64,000 nucleotides of DNA, taken from the NCBI RefSeq assembly GCF_033115175.1, contig NC_084827.1, forward strand, positions 54,745,201-54,809,200. The letters run 5' to 3'. This document shows positions 22,480 to 35,065 of this stretch, in pieces. Source of the stretch: Lepus europaeus. Its lineage: Eukaryota > Chordata > Mammalia > Lagomorpha > Leporidae. Position 1 is the stretch's first letter. Each line of letters begins with the position of its first letter. A program made the translations under genes and the position numbers. The notes under the pieces are model-generated. The model ran no database searches and was not told where the DNA came from. It worked only from the letters and a program-made list of their open reading frames with translations.

Positions 22480-22834
22480 TCCAGCGCCGCAGCTCAATAG
22501 GCTAATCCTCCGCCTTGCGGCGCCAGCACACCAGGTTCTAGTCCTTGTCGGGGCGCCAGATTCTGTCCCAGTTGCTCCTCTTCCAGGCCAGCTCTCTGCT
22601 ATGGCCCAGGAGTACAGTGGAGGATGGCCCAAGTCCTTGGGCCCTGCACCCGCATGGGAGACCAGGAGATGCACCTGGCTCCTGGCTTCGGATCAGAGTG
22701 ATGCGCCAGCCACAGCGTGCCATCTGCAGCGGCCATTGGAGGGTGAACCAACGGCAAAGGAAGACGTTTCTCTCTGTCGCTCTCTCTCTCTCACTGTCCA
22801 TTCTGCCTGTCAAAAAAAAAAAAAGCAACAAAAA
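22480..22834 (+). mobile_element. Young CSINE, plus, with TSD
   Basis: A near-consensus CSINE ('gcagctcaataggctaatcc', 'ggatcagagtgatgcgccag', CT tract, A-tail). The direct repeat acaaagtaaag(a/t)gttca at 22463-22479 and 22835-22851 lies in the L1 3' UTR. Confidence 0.96.
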
Positions 22835-23357
22835 ACAAAGTAAAGTGTTCAACAATTTGCACACACACAAAAAAAACTGTTCCTCAACAGTTGAGACAGG
22901 GGCTGTTCAAAGTCGCTTTTTTTTAAAGAAAATTAATTTCAAAGAAGCACCCAAAAATGATACATCTTTTGCAATCACTCAGACATAACTCTAACTTATG
23001 AGACATGAGAATATCCTCCACTTAATACATTAAAAGTAAGTAAGTCCTTGAGAATGAGTTTTATCATTAATTAAGGAAGCACTTAAGAAAACAAGCAATG
23101 CAGTTGGACACTTAGACATACCTAAAACTTATGAGACCTAGGAATATCCACAACTTAATACATTAAAATGAAATAAATCTTTGAGAACAAGTTTTACTGT
23201 TAACTCTCATAATACGACTCTTTCAGGATAGAGGTTCTGCATGAAAGTTAGTGCACAGTGACTCCTGTTGTTCATTTAACAATTAACACACTTATGCATG
23301 ACGCCAGTGATCAACTGAGGCTCTTGACATGATCTGCCTAGGCTGTAGAAGACTTTT

Positions 23358-23682
23358 TTTTTTGACAGGCAGAGTTAGACAGTGATAGAGAGAGAGACAG
23401 AAAGAAAGGTCTTCCCTCTGTTGGTCTACCCCCTAAATGGCCACTACAACCAGCATGTTGTGGCCAGCACACCACGCCGATCTGAAGCCAGGAGCCAGGT
23501 GCTTCCTCCTGGTCTCCTATGCTGGTGCAGGGCCCAAGCACTTGGGCCATCCTCCACTGCCTTCCCGGGCCACAGCAGAGAGCAGGACTGGTAGAAGAGC
23601 AACCGGGACAGAATCCAGCACCCCAACTGGGACTAGAACCCAGGGTGCCAGCGCCACAGGCCTAGTGAGCCGCAGCACTGGC
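23358..23682 (-). mobile_element. CSINE, minus, with TSD
   Basis: Reverse-oriented CSINE: poly(T), 'tgacaggcagagttagacag' and the head complement ending 'gccgcagcactggc'. The perfect 15-bp TSD ctgtagaagactttt lies at 23343-23357 and 23683-23697. Confidence 0.96.
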
Positions 23683-25094
23683 CTGTAGAAGACTTTTGAA
23701 TCCACAAATTCTGTCACTATTTAGAAAAGGCCATAAGCAAAGTGGGAATTCTCTCCTCTCTTCAGAGAAAAGTACATCCTCCTTTGATGACCACCCAACA
23801 AGGTCCTTCATGTAGGACATTTTTTGCTACAGTGTCTTAGCTTTCCATGCCTGAAATGCTCTTGTGGAATTTTCAGCCAAACCAGAATGTCTTAAGGGCT
23901 GATTCTGAGATCAGATTGTTACTTAAAGTGAATGTCATTCTAAGAGTTTGATGTGCGGACTGCTTCCCATGTTGGAGCAGTCATTCCTTTTTAATTCTAT
24001 TATTATCACCAGACATTTAATCCTATTTATATGATCACTTTAACACTTAATCCTATCCACATGATCACTTTAACATTTAAGAATATATTATTACCAATCA
24101 GCTTAAAGGGATTTGGGATTCCATGGCAACTTTTTAAACTATACCCTTAGAAGTCCATAGGAATGTATGCAGAACTACATGGCCTTAAAGTTACAAACTT
24201 CATACACTACACAATTACAACTTTAGAAACATGTTGATTCTTCCAACCGTGCCCACCTTCCAACCCACATTCCCATCTCTCTTTCTCCTCCCTCTTTTAT
24301 TTCCACTCTTATTTTTTACTAAGATCTATTTTCAATTGACATTTTACACATATGTTTAACTCTATGTAAACAAAGAGCTCAACAAATACTATGCAAAAAA
24401 AAAAAAACTACCTCAACAGTCAAGACAAGGGCTGTTCAAAGTCATTGCTTCTCAAAGTGTCAATTTCAATTCTACAGATTGCTTTTAAGTGCTCTATTAG
24501 TTACCATAGGTCAGGGAGAATATATGGTAGTTGTCCCTTTGGGACGGGTTTACTTGACTAAGTATGATATTTTCCAGATTTATCCATTTTGTTGCAAATG
24601 ATCAAATTTCATTTTTTTTACCACTGTGTATTATTCCATGGTGTACATATCACATAATTTATTTATCCAGTCTTTAGTTGATGGGTATTTGGGTTGATTC
24701 CATATCTTAGCTATTGTGAATTGAGCTGCAATAAACATGGATGTGCAGATCACTCATTCATCTGCTGATTTTTTTTTTTTTGGTTTGGGTAAATTCCCAG
24801 GAGTGGAATGGCTGATTCATATGGTAGGTCTATATTTAGATTTCTGAGGTATCTCCAAACTGTCATCCATAGTGGTTTTACCAGTTTACATTCCCAACAA
24901 GGGTGGATTAGGGTACTTTCCCCCAAATCCTCACTAGCATTTGTTGTTTGTTGATTTCTGCGTGAAAGCCATTCTAACTCGGGTGAGGTGAAACCTCATT
25001 GTGTTTTTGATTTTCCTTTCCCTGAGAGCTAGTGATCCTGAGATTTTTTCATGTGTTTGTTGGCCATTTGGATTTCCTCTTTTGAAAAATGTCT

Positions 25095-25262
25095 TTATAT
25101 CCTTCAAAGCTCTCATTTGTGAATGAAGGTGAAATAAAGACCTTTCACAGCAAACAGAAATTGGAAGAATTCATCGCCACTCGTCCAGCCCTGCAAAAGA
25201 TGCTTAAAGATATGTTTCACACAGAAACACAGAAACACAGTCATCAATATGAAAGAAGGTAA
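25095..25262 (+). pseudogene. L1 ORF1 C-terminal fragment
   Basis: The last about 55 codons of ORF1, from the 'PAKLSF'-equivalent region to the stop at 25260-25262. The 5' end was lost by truncation during reverse transcription. Confidence 0.85.
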
Positions 25263-25330
25263 TGGAAGGGAACCTCACAGCAAAAGATCACAGGAAACTC
25301 AAAGCATATATTAGAAAATATCTTTGGCAA

Positions 25331-26356
25331 ATGGCAGGGCAAAGTTACTACTTATCAATAGTCACATTAAATGTTAATGGCCTGAACTGTCCAGTTAAAA
25401 GACATCAATTGGCTGATTGGGTTAGGGAACAAAACCCATCTATTTGCTGCTTACAAGAAACTCATCTTTCCAACAAAGATGCATACAGACTGAAAGTGAA
25501 AGGCTGGGAAAAGATATACCATGCCAACAGAAATGAAAAGAGAGCGGGCGTAGCCATCTTAATATCGGACAACATAAACTTTACCACAAAAACTGTTAGG
25601 AGAGACAAAGAGGGGCACTATATAATGATTAAGGGATCCATTCAACAGGAAGATATAACGATTATCAATGTATATAATGTATATGCACCTAATTACAGTG
25701 CACCGGTTTATTTAAAAGATTTGTTAAGGGACTTAAAGGGAGACTTAGACCCTAATACAATAGTACTGAGGGACTTCAACACTCCATTCTCAGAGATAGA
25801 CAGATCAACAGGACAGAAGATCAACAAGGAGACAGCAGATTTAAATGACACTATATCCCAAATGGATCTAACAGATATCTACAGAACTTTACATCCTACA
25901 CATAAAGCATTTACATTCTTCTCAGCAAAACATGGAAACCTCTCTAGGACTGACCACATACTAGGCCATAAAGCAAGTCTCAGCAAATTCAAAAGAATTA
26001 GAATCATACCATGCAGCTTCTCAGACCATAAAGGAATGAAGTTAGAAATTAGCAACTCGGGAATCCCTAGAGCATATGCAAACACATGGAGACTGAACAA
26101 CATGCTCCTGAATGAACAATGGGTCATAGAAGAAATTAAAAGAGAAATCAAAAATTTTCTGGAAGTAAATGAGGATAACAGCACAACATACCAAAACCTA
26201 TGGGATACAGCAAAAGCAGTGTTAAGAGGAAAGTTTATATCAATAGGTGCCTACATCAAGAAATTGGAAAGGCACCAAATAGATGAGCTTTCAAGTCATC
26301 TCAAGGATCTAGGAAATCAGCAGCAAACCAGACCCAAAGCTAGTAGGAGAAGATAA
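25331..26356 (+). pseudogene. L1 ORF2 endonuclease region, open for 341 codons then stopped
   Basis: Starting at the usual ORF2 ATG, this frame stays open through the whole endonuclease domain and the following linker before a TAA at 26354-26356. Endonuclease hallmarks are visible: 'LNVNGLNC' (Asn), 'CLQETHL' (Glu), 'DFNTPF' (Asp, Asn) and 'SFSDHKGMK' (Asp-His). The residue before DFNT is Arg where Gly is usual. A 9-bp tandem duplication at about 25666-25683 repeats 'NVY'. The normal ORF2p is about 1,270 residues, so this is a truncation. The element lacks a 5' UTR promoter, and any expression would need an outside promoter. Confidence 0.85.
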
Positions 26357-28216
26357 ATAATTAAAATCAGAGAAGAAATCAACAGGATTGAATCCAAAAA
26401 ATCAGCCAAACGAGGAGCTGGTTTTTTGAAAAAACAAAATTCACACCCCATGGCCCAACTAACTAAAGAAAGAAAAGACCCAAATCAATAGGATCAGAGA
26501 TGAAAAAGGAAGCGGACAACAGACACCACAGAAATAAGAAGAATCATCAGAAATTACTACAAGGACTTGTATGCCAGCAAACAGGGAAATCTATCAGAAA
26601 TGGATAGATTCCTGGACATATACAACCTACCTAAATTGAGCCAGGAAGACATAGAAAACCTAAACAGACCCATAACTGAGACAGAAATTGAAACAGTAAT
26701 AAAGGCCCTCCCAACAAAGAAAAGCCCAGACCAGATGGATTCACCGCTGAATTCTACCAGACATTTAAAGAAGAACTAACTCCAATTCTTCTCAAACTAT
26801 TCAGAACAATCGAAAAAGGGGGAATCCTCCCAAATTATATCTATGAAGCCAGCATCACCTTAATTCCTAAGCCAGAAAAACATGCAGCATTGAAAGAGAA
26901 TTACAGACCAATATCCCTGATGAACATAGATGCAAAAATCCTCAAAAAAATTCTGGCCAATAGAAATCTTGTACAACAAAAACAAAGCCAGAGGCATCAC
27001 AATACCAGATTTCAGGACATACTACAGGGCAGTTGTTATCAAAACAGCATGGTACTGGTACAGAAACAGATGGATAGACCAATGGAACGGAATAGAAACA
27101 CCAGAAATCAATCCAAACATCTATAGCCAACTGATATTTGATCAAAGATCCAAAACCAATCCCTGGAATAAGGACAGTCTATTCAATAAATGGTGCTGGG
27201 AAAATTGGATTTCCACGTGTAGAAGCTTGAAGCAAGACCCCTACCTTTCGCCTTACACAAAAATTCACTCAACATGGATTAAAGACTTAAATCTACAACC
27301 CGAAACCATCAAATTATTAGAGAGCATTGGAGAAACCCTGCAAGATATAGGCACAGGCAAAGACTTCTTGGAAAAGACCCCAGGAGCACAGGCAGTCAAA
27401 ACCAAAATTAACATTTGGGATTGCATCAAATTGAGAAGTTATGTACCTCAAAAGAAACGATCAGGAAAGTGAAGAGGCAACCGACAGAATGGGAAAAAAT
27501 ATTTGCAAACTATACTACAGATAAAGGGTTGATAACCAGAATCTACAAAGAAATCAAGAAACTCCACAACAACAAAACAAACAACCCACTTAAGAGTTGG
27601 GCCAAGGACCTCAATAGACATTTTTTGAAAGAGGAAATCCAAATGGCCAACAGACACATGAAAAAATGTTCAAGATCAGAGAATTGCAATCAGAGAAATG
27701 CAAATCAAAACCACAATGAGATTTCACCTCACCCTGGTGAGAATGGCTCACATTCAGAAATCTACCAACAACAGATGCTGGAGAGGATGTGGGGAAAAAG
27801 GGACACTAACCCACTGTTGGTGGGAATGCAAACTGGTTAAGCCACTATGGAAGTCAGTCTGGAGATTCCTCAGAAACCTGAACATAACCCTACCTTTCAA
27901 CCCAGCCATCCCACTCCTTGGAATTTACCCAAAGGAAATTAATTTGGCTAATAAAAAAGCCATCTGCACATTAATGTTTACTGCAGCTCAATTCACAGTA
28001 GCTAAGACCTGGAACCAACCCAAATGCCCATCAACAGTTGAGTGGATGAAGAAATTATGGGACATGTACTCCATAGAATACTATTCAGCAGTCAAAAACA
28101 ATGAAATCCAGTCATTTGCAACAAGATGGGGGAATCTGGAAAACATCATGCTGAGTGAATTAAGCCAGTCCCAAAGAGACAAATATCATTTGTTTTCCCT
28201 GATCAGTGACAACTGA
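26357..28216 (+). pseudogene. Rest of L1 ORF2 with large reverse-transcriptase deletion
   Basis: After the stop, the ORF2 sequence continues in changing frames to the normal stop at 28214-28216. At about 26963 the sequence jumps from the start of the RT domain ('KILANR'-equivalent) directly to the region after it ('[12 protein letters not shown]' in one frame, '[11 protein letters not shown]' in another). Compared with 3715-4650 in the first L1, about 940 bp are missing, including the FADD catalytic motif. No GT-AG pair fits the junction. Confidence 0.88.
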
Positions 28217-29662
28217 GCACCAAAGGGGAAACCTGTTAAGTGAAATGGACACTAGGAGAAACAATGACCTGATCAGCTCTTGTCCTGACTCTAGATGTAC
28301 AATGTAATACTTTATCCTTTATTGCATTTGTTGTTGTTGTTGTTGTTGTTCTAGTACTAGTGGTTGAACTCTGTAATTAACACACAATTATTCTTAGGTG
28401 TTTAAATTTTAACTGAAAAGTGATCCCTGTTAAATTTAAGAGTGGAAAAAGAGAGGGAGGAGATGTACAATTTGGGACATGCTCAATCGGACTTGCCCCA
28501 AACGTTAGAGTTAGAAACGTGCCAGGGGATTCCTATACAATCCCATCAAGGTGGCATGTACCAATGCCATCTCACTAGTCCAAGTGATCAATTTCAGTTC
28601 ACATTCAATGGCTCTGATAGGTCTAAGAGTCAAAGGGATCACACAAACAAGACAAGTGTCTGCTAATACTAACTGATAGAATCAAAAAGGGAGAGAAAGA
28701 TCCAGCATGGGAAGCGGGATACACAGCAGACTCATAGAATAGCAGATGTCCTAAACAACACTCTGGCCTCAGAATCAGCCCTCAAGGCATTCGGATCTGG
28801 CTGAAGAGCCCATGAGAGTATAGTAGGCATGGAAAGCCAAGATATCATGGAAAAAAAAAAGACCTAAATGAAAGATCTCTGTGAGTGAGATCCCAGTGGA
28901 AAGAACGGGGCCATCAAAGAAGGAGGTACCTTTCTCCGAAGGGAGGAGAGAACTTCCACTTTGACTATGACCCTATTGGAATAAGATCAAAGTCAGCGAA
29001 CTCTAAAGTCTTCCATAGCCCTGGCAACTCATGACTAGAGCCTAGGGAGATTACTGATGCCATGAACAGGAGTGTCAAATTGTTAAGTCAGCAACAGAAG
29101 TCACTGTGTACTTACATCCCATGTGGGATCTGTCCTTAATGTGTTGTCTAATGTGCAGTGATGCTATAACTAGTACTGAAACAGTATTTTTATACTTTGT
29201 TTTTCTGTGTGGGTACAAACTGATGAGGTCTTTACTAATTATATACTGAATCGATCTTCTGTATATAAAGATAATTGGAAATGAAAAAAACTGGTGTTAA
29301 ATTGGAAATGGCATAGAAAATTAATTAATTTTAAAAAAATATTATGTAGGATCTCTGTCTTTAATGTGCTGTACACTCTTATTTAATGCTATAACTAGTA
29401 CTCCAACAGTATTTTTCTTTCACTTTGTGTTGCTATATGGGGGCAAACTGTTGAAATCTTTACCTAATATATACTAAACTGATCTTTTGTATATAAAGAG
29501 AATTGAAAATGAATCATGATGTGATTGGAAGGGGAGAGGGAGTAGGAAAGGGGAATGTTGTGGGTGGGAGGGAAGTTTTGTGAGGGGGAAGCCATTGTAA
29601 CCCATAAGCTGTACTTTGGAAATTTATATTCATTAAATAAAAGTTTAATTTAAAAAAAAAAA
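28217..29662 (+). other. L1 3' UTR and A-tail
   Basis: Same layout as at 5895-7339: (GTT)n at about 28329-28349, two imperfect copies of the approximately 180-bp unit (about 29115-29290 and 29340-29515), a polypurine stretch, and the A-tail at 29651-29662. Confidence 0.85.
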
Positions 29663-31705
29663 GAGATGGGCCAAGGATCTCAATAGACATTTTTCGAAAG
29701 AGGAAATCCAAATGGCCAACAGGCACATGAAAAAATGTTCAAGATCACTAGCAATCAGGGAAATGCAAATCAAAATTCACCCCGGTGAGAATGGCTCACA
29801 TTCAGAAATCTACCAATGCTGGAGAGGATGTGGGGAAAAGGGGACACTAACCCACTGTTGATGGGAATGCAAACTAGTTAAGCCACTATGGAAGTCAGTC
29901 TGGAGATTCCTCAGAAACCTGAACATAACCCTACCTTTCAACCCAGCCATCCCACTCCTTGGAATTTACCCAAGGGAAATTAAACTGGCAAACAAAAAAG
30001 CCATCTGCACATTAATGTTTACTGCAGCTCAATTCACAATAGCTAAGACCTGGAACCAATCCAAATACCCATCAACAGTTGAGTGGATGAAGAAATTATG
30101 GGACATGTACTCCATAGAATACTATACAGCAGTCAAAAACAATGAAATCCAGTCATTTGCAACAAGATGGGACAATCTGGAAAACATCATACTGAGTGAA
30201 TTAAGCCAGTCCCAAAGAGACAAATATCATATGTTTTCCCTGATCGGTGACAACTGAGCACCAAAGGGGAAACCTGTTGAAGTGAAATGGACACTAGGAG
30301 AAACAGTGACTTGATCAGCTCTTGTCCTGACTGTTGATGTACAATGTAATAATTTATCCATTTTAGTATTTTTTTTTGTTCTAGTACTGGTGGTTGAACT
30401 CTGTAATTAGCACACAATTATTCTTAGGTGTTGAAATTTAACTGGAAAGTGATCCCTGTTAAATATAAAAGTGGGAAAAGAGAGGGAGGAGATGTACAAT
30501 TTGGGACATGCTCAATCGGACTTGCCCCAAACGTTAGAGTTAGAAACGTGCCAGGGGATTCCTATACAATCCCATCAAGGTGGCATGTACCAATGCCATC
30601 TCACTAGTCCAAGTGATCATCTTCAGTTCACAGTTGATCACACTGATATGTCTAAGAGTCAAAGGGATCACACAAACAAGACAAGTGTCTGCTAATACTA
30701 ACTGATAGAATCAAAAAGGGAGAGAACGATCCAACATGGGAAGTGGGATACACAGCAGACTCATAGAATGGCAGATATCCTAAACAGCACTCTGACCTCA
30801 GAATTAGCCCTTATGGCATTCGGATCTGGCTGAAGAGCCCATGAGAGTATTGTAGGCATGGAAAGCCAAGACACTCTGGAAAAAATAAAAAGAAGAAGAC
30901 CTAAATGAAAGATCTCCGTGAGTGAGATCCCAGTGGAAAGAATGGGGCCATCAAAGAAGGAGGTACCTTTCTCTGAAGGGAGGAGAGAACTTCCACTTTG
31001 ACTATAACCCTATTGGAATAAGATCGAAGTCGGCGCACCCTAAAGGCTTCCATAGCCCTGGCAACTCATGGCTAGAGCCTAGGGAGATTACTGACGCCAT
31101 AAACAAGAGTGTCAAATTGTTAAGTCAACAACAGGAGTCACTGTGTACTTTCATCTCATGTGGGATCTGTCCTTAATGTGTTGTCCAATGTGAAGTAATG
31201 CTATAACTAGTACTGAAACAGTATTTGTACACTTTGTGTTTCTGTGTGGGTGCAAACGAATGAAATCCTTACTTAGTATATACTGAATTGATCTTCCGTA
31301 TATAAAGATAATTGAAAATGAAAAAAAAACCTTTGTTTTTAAATTGGAAATTGCATAGAAAATTAATCAATTTTTTAAAATATCATGTAGGATTTCTGTC
31401 CTTAATATGCTGTACACTCTTATTTAATGCTATAACTAGTACTCCAACAGTATTTTTCACTTTGTGTTACTATGTGGGTGCAAACTGTTGAAATCTTTAC
31501 TTAATATATACAAAACTGATTTTCTGTATATGAAGATAATTGAAAATGAATCTTGATGTGAATGGAAAGGGAGAAGGGGGTGTGAGAGGGGAGGGTTGCA
31601 GGTGGGAGGGAATTTATTGGGGGGAGCCATTGTAATCCATAAACTGTACTTTGGAAATTTATATTCATTAAATAAAAGTTTAAAAAATTTTTAAAACTAA
31701 AAAAA
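29663..31705 (+). mobile_element. 5'-truncated young L1 (second unit of the tandem pair), plus
   Basis: It starts directly after the first unit's A-tail with 'gagatgggccaaggatctca', equivalent to about 5276 in the first L1. It carries the C-terminal part of ORF2 (to the stop at 30255-30257) and a full 3' UTR with A-rich end. The TSD copy gaaaaatggct at 31706-31716 lies at its right end; its partner is at 25084-25094, left of the first unit. A 17-bp loss near 29777 removes part of 'aaccacaatgagatttcacc'. Confidence 0.93.
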
Positions 31706-31716
31706 GAAAAATGGCT

Positions 31717-34201
31717 AAGTCTTTTGCCCATTTCTTAACTTGGTTGCTTTGTTGTTGAGTTTCTCAAACTCTTTGTATATTTTAGTTATTAATCCTTTAT
31801 CAGTTGCATTGTTTGCAATACTTGCTCCTATTCTGTCAGTTGCCTCTTCACTTTTCTGATTGTTTCTTTTGCAGTACAGAAGCTTCTCATTTTGATGTAA
31901 TCCCATTTGTTAATTTTAGCCTTTATTGCCTATGTCTTTTCCAAGAATTCTTTGCCTGTGCCAATATCTTGCAGGGTTTCCCCAAGGTTCTCTAATAACT
32001 TGATGGTGTTGGGTCATAAATTTAGGACTTTAATCCATGTTGAGTGGATTTTTGTGTAAGGTGTAAGGTAGGGGTCTTGCTTCATACTTCTGCATGTACA
32101 AATCCAATTTTCTAAGCGCCATTTGTTGAAGAGACTGTCCTTGTTCCAGGGATTGGTTTTAGCTCATTGTCAAAAATAAGTTGGTTGTAGATGCTTGGAA
32201 TGATTTCTGGTGTTACTATTCTTCTGTTCCGTTGTCTATCCATCTGTTTTTTTTATCAGTACTAAGCTGTTTTGATTATAACTGCCCCGTAGTATGTCTT
32301 AAAATCTGGAATTGTGATGCCTCAGTCTTATTTTTGCTGTTAAAGATTTCTTTAGCTATTCAGGGTCTCCTATATTTCCATATGAATTTCAGCATCGTTT
32401 TTTCTATATCAGAGAAGAATGTCCTTGGTACTTTGATTAGGATTACGTTGAATCTGTAAACAGATTTGGAAGTATGGACATTTTGATGATATTGATCCTT
32501 ACAATCCATGAACATGGAAGATTTTTTCCATTTTTTGTTATCTTCTCCCATTTTTTTCTTTAAGGTTTTGTAATTCTCATCATAGAGATCTTTGATATCC
32601 TTGGTTAAATTTACTCCAAGATATTTGATTTTTTTGTAGCTATTGTGAATGAGTTTGGTCTTAGAAGCTCAATCTCAGCCTTGGCATTGTCTGTGTATAT
32701 AAAGGCTATTGATTTTTGTGTGTTAATTTTATATCCTTCTACTTTACCAAACTCTTCTATGAGTTTCAAAAAGTTTCCAAAAGTCTTTTAGTGGAGTCTT
32801 TTGGATCCCCTATATATAGAATCATGTCATCTGCAAATAGCGAATAGTTTGACTTCCTCCTTCCCTATTTATATCCCTTTGATTTCCTTTTCTTATCAAA
32901 TGGCTCTGGCTAAAACTTACAGGACTATATTGAATGGCAGTTGTGACAAGGTATATCCTTGTCTGCTGCTGTTCTATTGTTCATTCAATAGGATGCTGGC
33001 CATGGGTTTGTCATAAATTGCCTTGATTGTGTTGAGGAATGTTCCTTCTATACCAAATTTGCTTGGAGTTTTCATAATGAAAGCATGTTGTATTTTATCA
33101 AATGTTTTCTCTGCATCTACTGAGATAATCATAAGGTTTTTGCTCTTCAGTTTGTTAGTGTGATGTATCACATTGACTGATTTGTGATTATTGAGCCATC
33201 CCTGCAGACCAGAGATAAATCCCACTTGATTTGAGTGAATGATCTTTCTGATGTGCTGTTGGATTCGATCGGCTAGAATTTTGTCGAGGATTTTTGCATC
33301 TATGTTCATCAGTTAAATTGTTCTGTAGTTCTCTTTCTCTTTTGCATCTTATTCAGGTTTAGGAATTAAGGTGATCCTGGCTACATAGAAGGAATTTGTA
33401 ATGATTCCCTTCCTTTAAATTGTTTTTGAATAGCGTGAGAAGAATTTTAGTTCTTCTTTAAATTCTGGTAGAATTCAATAGTGAAGCCATCTGGTCCTAG
33501 GCTTTTCTTTTTGGGGTGGGTCTTTATTATTGATTAAATTTCCATTTGATTACGGGTCTGTTTAGGTTTTCTATGTCTTCATGGCTAAATTTAGGTAGGT
33601 TGTATGCATCCAAGAATCTAAGTATTGCTTCTAGGTTTCCTGGTTTGTTGGCATGAAGCTCTTTGTAGTAATTTCTGATGATTCTTTTTATTTCTGTAAT
33701 ATCCGTTGTTACATTTCTTTTTTCAACTCTAATTTTATTAATTTGGGGCTTCTCTCTCTTTTTCTAGTTAGTGTGGCCAGTGGTGTGTCAATTTTGTTTT
33801 GTTTTTCAAAAAACTGCTCTAAGTTTTGCTGATCTTTTGTATTTTTTTAGCTTCAATTTTGTTTATTTCTTGTCTAATTTCAATTATTTCTTCCCGCCTA
33901 CTAGTTTGGGGTTTGGTCTGCTGCTGTTTTTCTAGATCCTTGAGATGCATTGATAGCTCATTAATTTGGTGCCTTTCCAATTTCTTGATGTAGACACCAA
34001 TTGCTGTAAACTTTCTTCTTAACACTGCTTTTGCTGTATCCCATAAGTTTTGATATGTTGTGGTATTATCTTCCTTTGTTTTGTGAAATTTTTGATTTCT
34101 CTTTTGATTTCTTCTATGATCCACTGTTCATTCTGGAGCAGGTTTTTCAGTCTCTATGTATTTGCATACCAGAGATTCCCAAGTTCCTGATTTCCAGCTT
34201 A
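31717..34201 (-). pseudogene. Old L1 ORF2 middle portion, decayed
   Basis: Diverged ORF2 on the minus strand. It includes the RT start with '[19 protein letters not shown]' and '[15 protein letters not shown]' (33309-32974). The RT active-site region follows near 32820 with stops, then the post-RT region and the start of the C-terminal part. The remaining pieces lie at 34553-35046 and 40243-40430 (upstream) and 24470-25083 (downstream). Confidence 0.9.
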
Positions 34202-34211
34202 ATTCTATTGT

Positions 34212-34542
34212 CTTTTTTTAAAGATTTATTTATTTATTTATTTGAAAGTCAGAGTTACAGAGAGAGATAAGGAGAGACAGAGAGAGGTCTACCATCTGCT
34301 TGCTCACTCCCCAGTGGGCCACAACAGCCAGAGCTGTGCCAATCTGAAGCCAGGTGCCAGGAGCTTATTCTGAGTCTCCATACATGTGCAGGGGCCCATG
34401 GTCTTGGGTCATCTTCTACTGCTTTCCCAGGCCATAGCAGAGAGCTGGATTGGAAGTGGAGCAGCCAGGACTTGAACTGGTGCCTGTATAGGATGCCAGC
34501 ACTGCAGGCGGCCATACTCACTATGCCACAGTGCCAGCCCCC
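34212..34542 (-). mobile_element. CSINE, minus, inside the old L1
   Basis: Poly(T) and 'aaagatttatttatttattt', then the SINE complement to 'ccacagtgccagcccc'. The perfect TSD attctattgt at 34202-34211 and 34543-34552 is within old L1 ORF2 sequence. Confidence 0.95.
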
Positions 34543-35065
34543 ATTCTATTGTGATCTGAAAGATGTATGGTATGATTTCAATATTTTTTTAATTTGATGA
34601 GACTTGTTTTATAGCCTAGAATGTGGTCTATTGTAGACAAAGTTCCATGCACTGGTGCAAAGAATGTGTATTCTGTGGCTATAACTTGATAACTTGAAAA
34701 TTTCTGTAGATATCTGTTATGTCCATTTGGTCTATAGTGTCAATTAACTCTGTTGTTTTGTTGTTGATTTTCCATCTGGTTAATCAATCTGTTGCTGAAA
34801 GTGGGGTATTTAATCCCTCACTGCTATTGTATTTGAGTTTATGTCTTCTTTTAGATCTCTTAACATTGCTTTTAAATAAGCAGATGTCCTATAACTAGGT
34901 GTATATACATTTATATTTACCTCTTCTTGTTGAATTGATCCTTTAATCATTATATAGTGTCCTCCTTTGTCTCTTTTAATAGTTTTTGTGTTAAAATCTA
35001 TTTTGTCTGATATTAGGATGGCTACACCAGCTATTTTTTGTTTCTATAGCATGGAATATCTTTTT

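Larger units (their letters stand above)
22275..24140 (-). mobile_element. Old L1 3' UTR fragment, minus, split by two CSINEs
   Basis: The order is 'tcttttatttaaagaataca', a pyrimidine-rich block (22360-22420), and 'cagaagaccaactctataca'. The text further left-to-right resembles the L1 3' UTR copy at 61090-61640 in reverse. Two CSINEs (22480-22834 and 23358-23682) interrupt it, each with a TSD, so they came later. Confidence 0.75.
25095..29662 (+). mobile_element. 5'-truncated young L1 (first unit of a tandem pair), plus
   Basis: It begins inside the C-terminal part of ORF1 ('tcctt-caaagctctcatttg') and runs through ORF2 and the 3' UTR to an A-tail at 29651-29662. It lacks about 940 bp of ORF2. 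Sequence matches the L1 at 251-7339 very closely. The left border abuts a copy of the TSD gaaaaatgtct (25084-25094). No TSD is visible at its right end; the matching copy lies after the second unit at 31706-31716. Confidence 0.93.

Noticed and set aside
24470-25300. Twin-priming (5' inversion) to explain the opposite-strand L1 next to the young L1 at 25095
   Set aside because: The minus-strand part is older and continues on the far side of the insertion at 31717, so it is the target, not an inverted 5' end.
26950-26980. Splicing as the cause of the ORF2 deletion
   Set aside because: No GT at the left or AG at the right of the missing block when compared with the intact copy.
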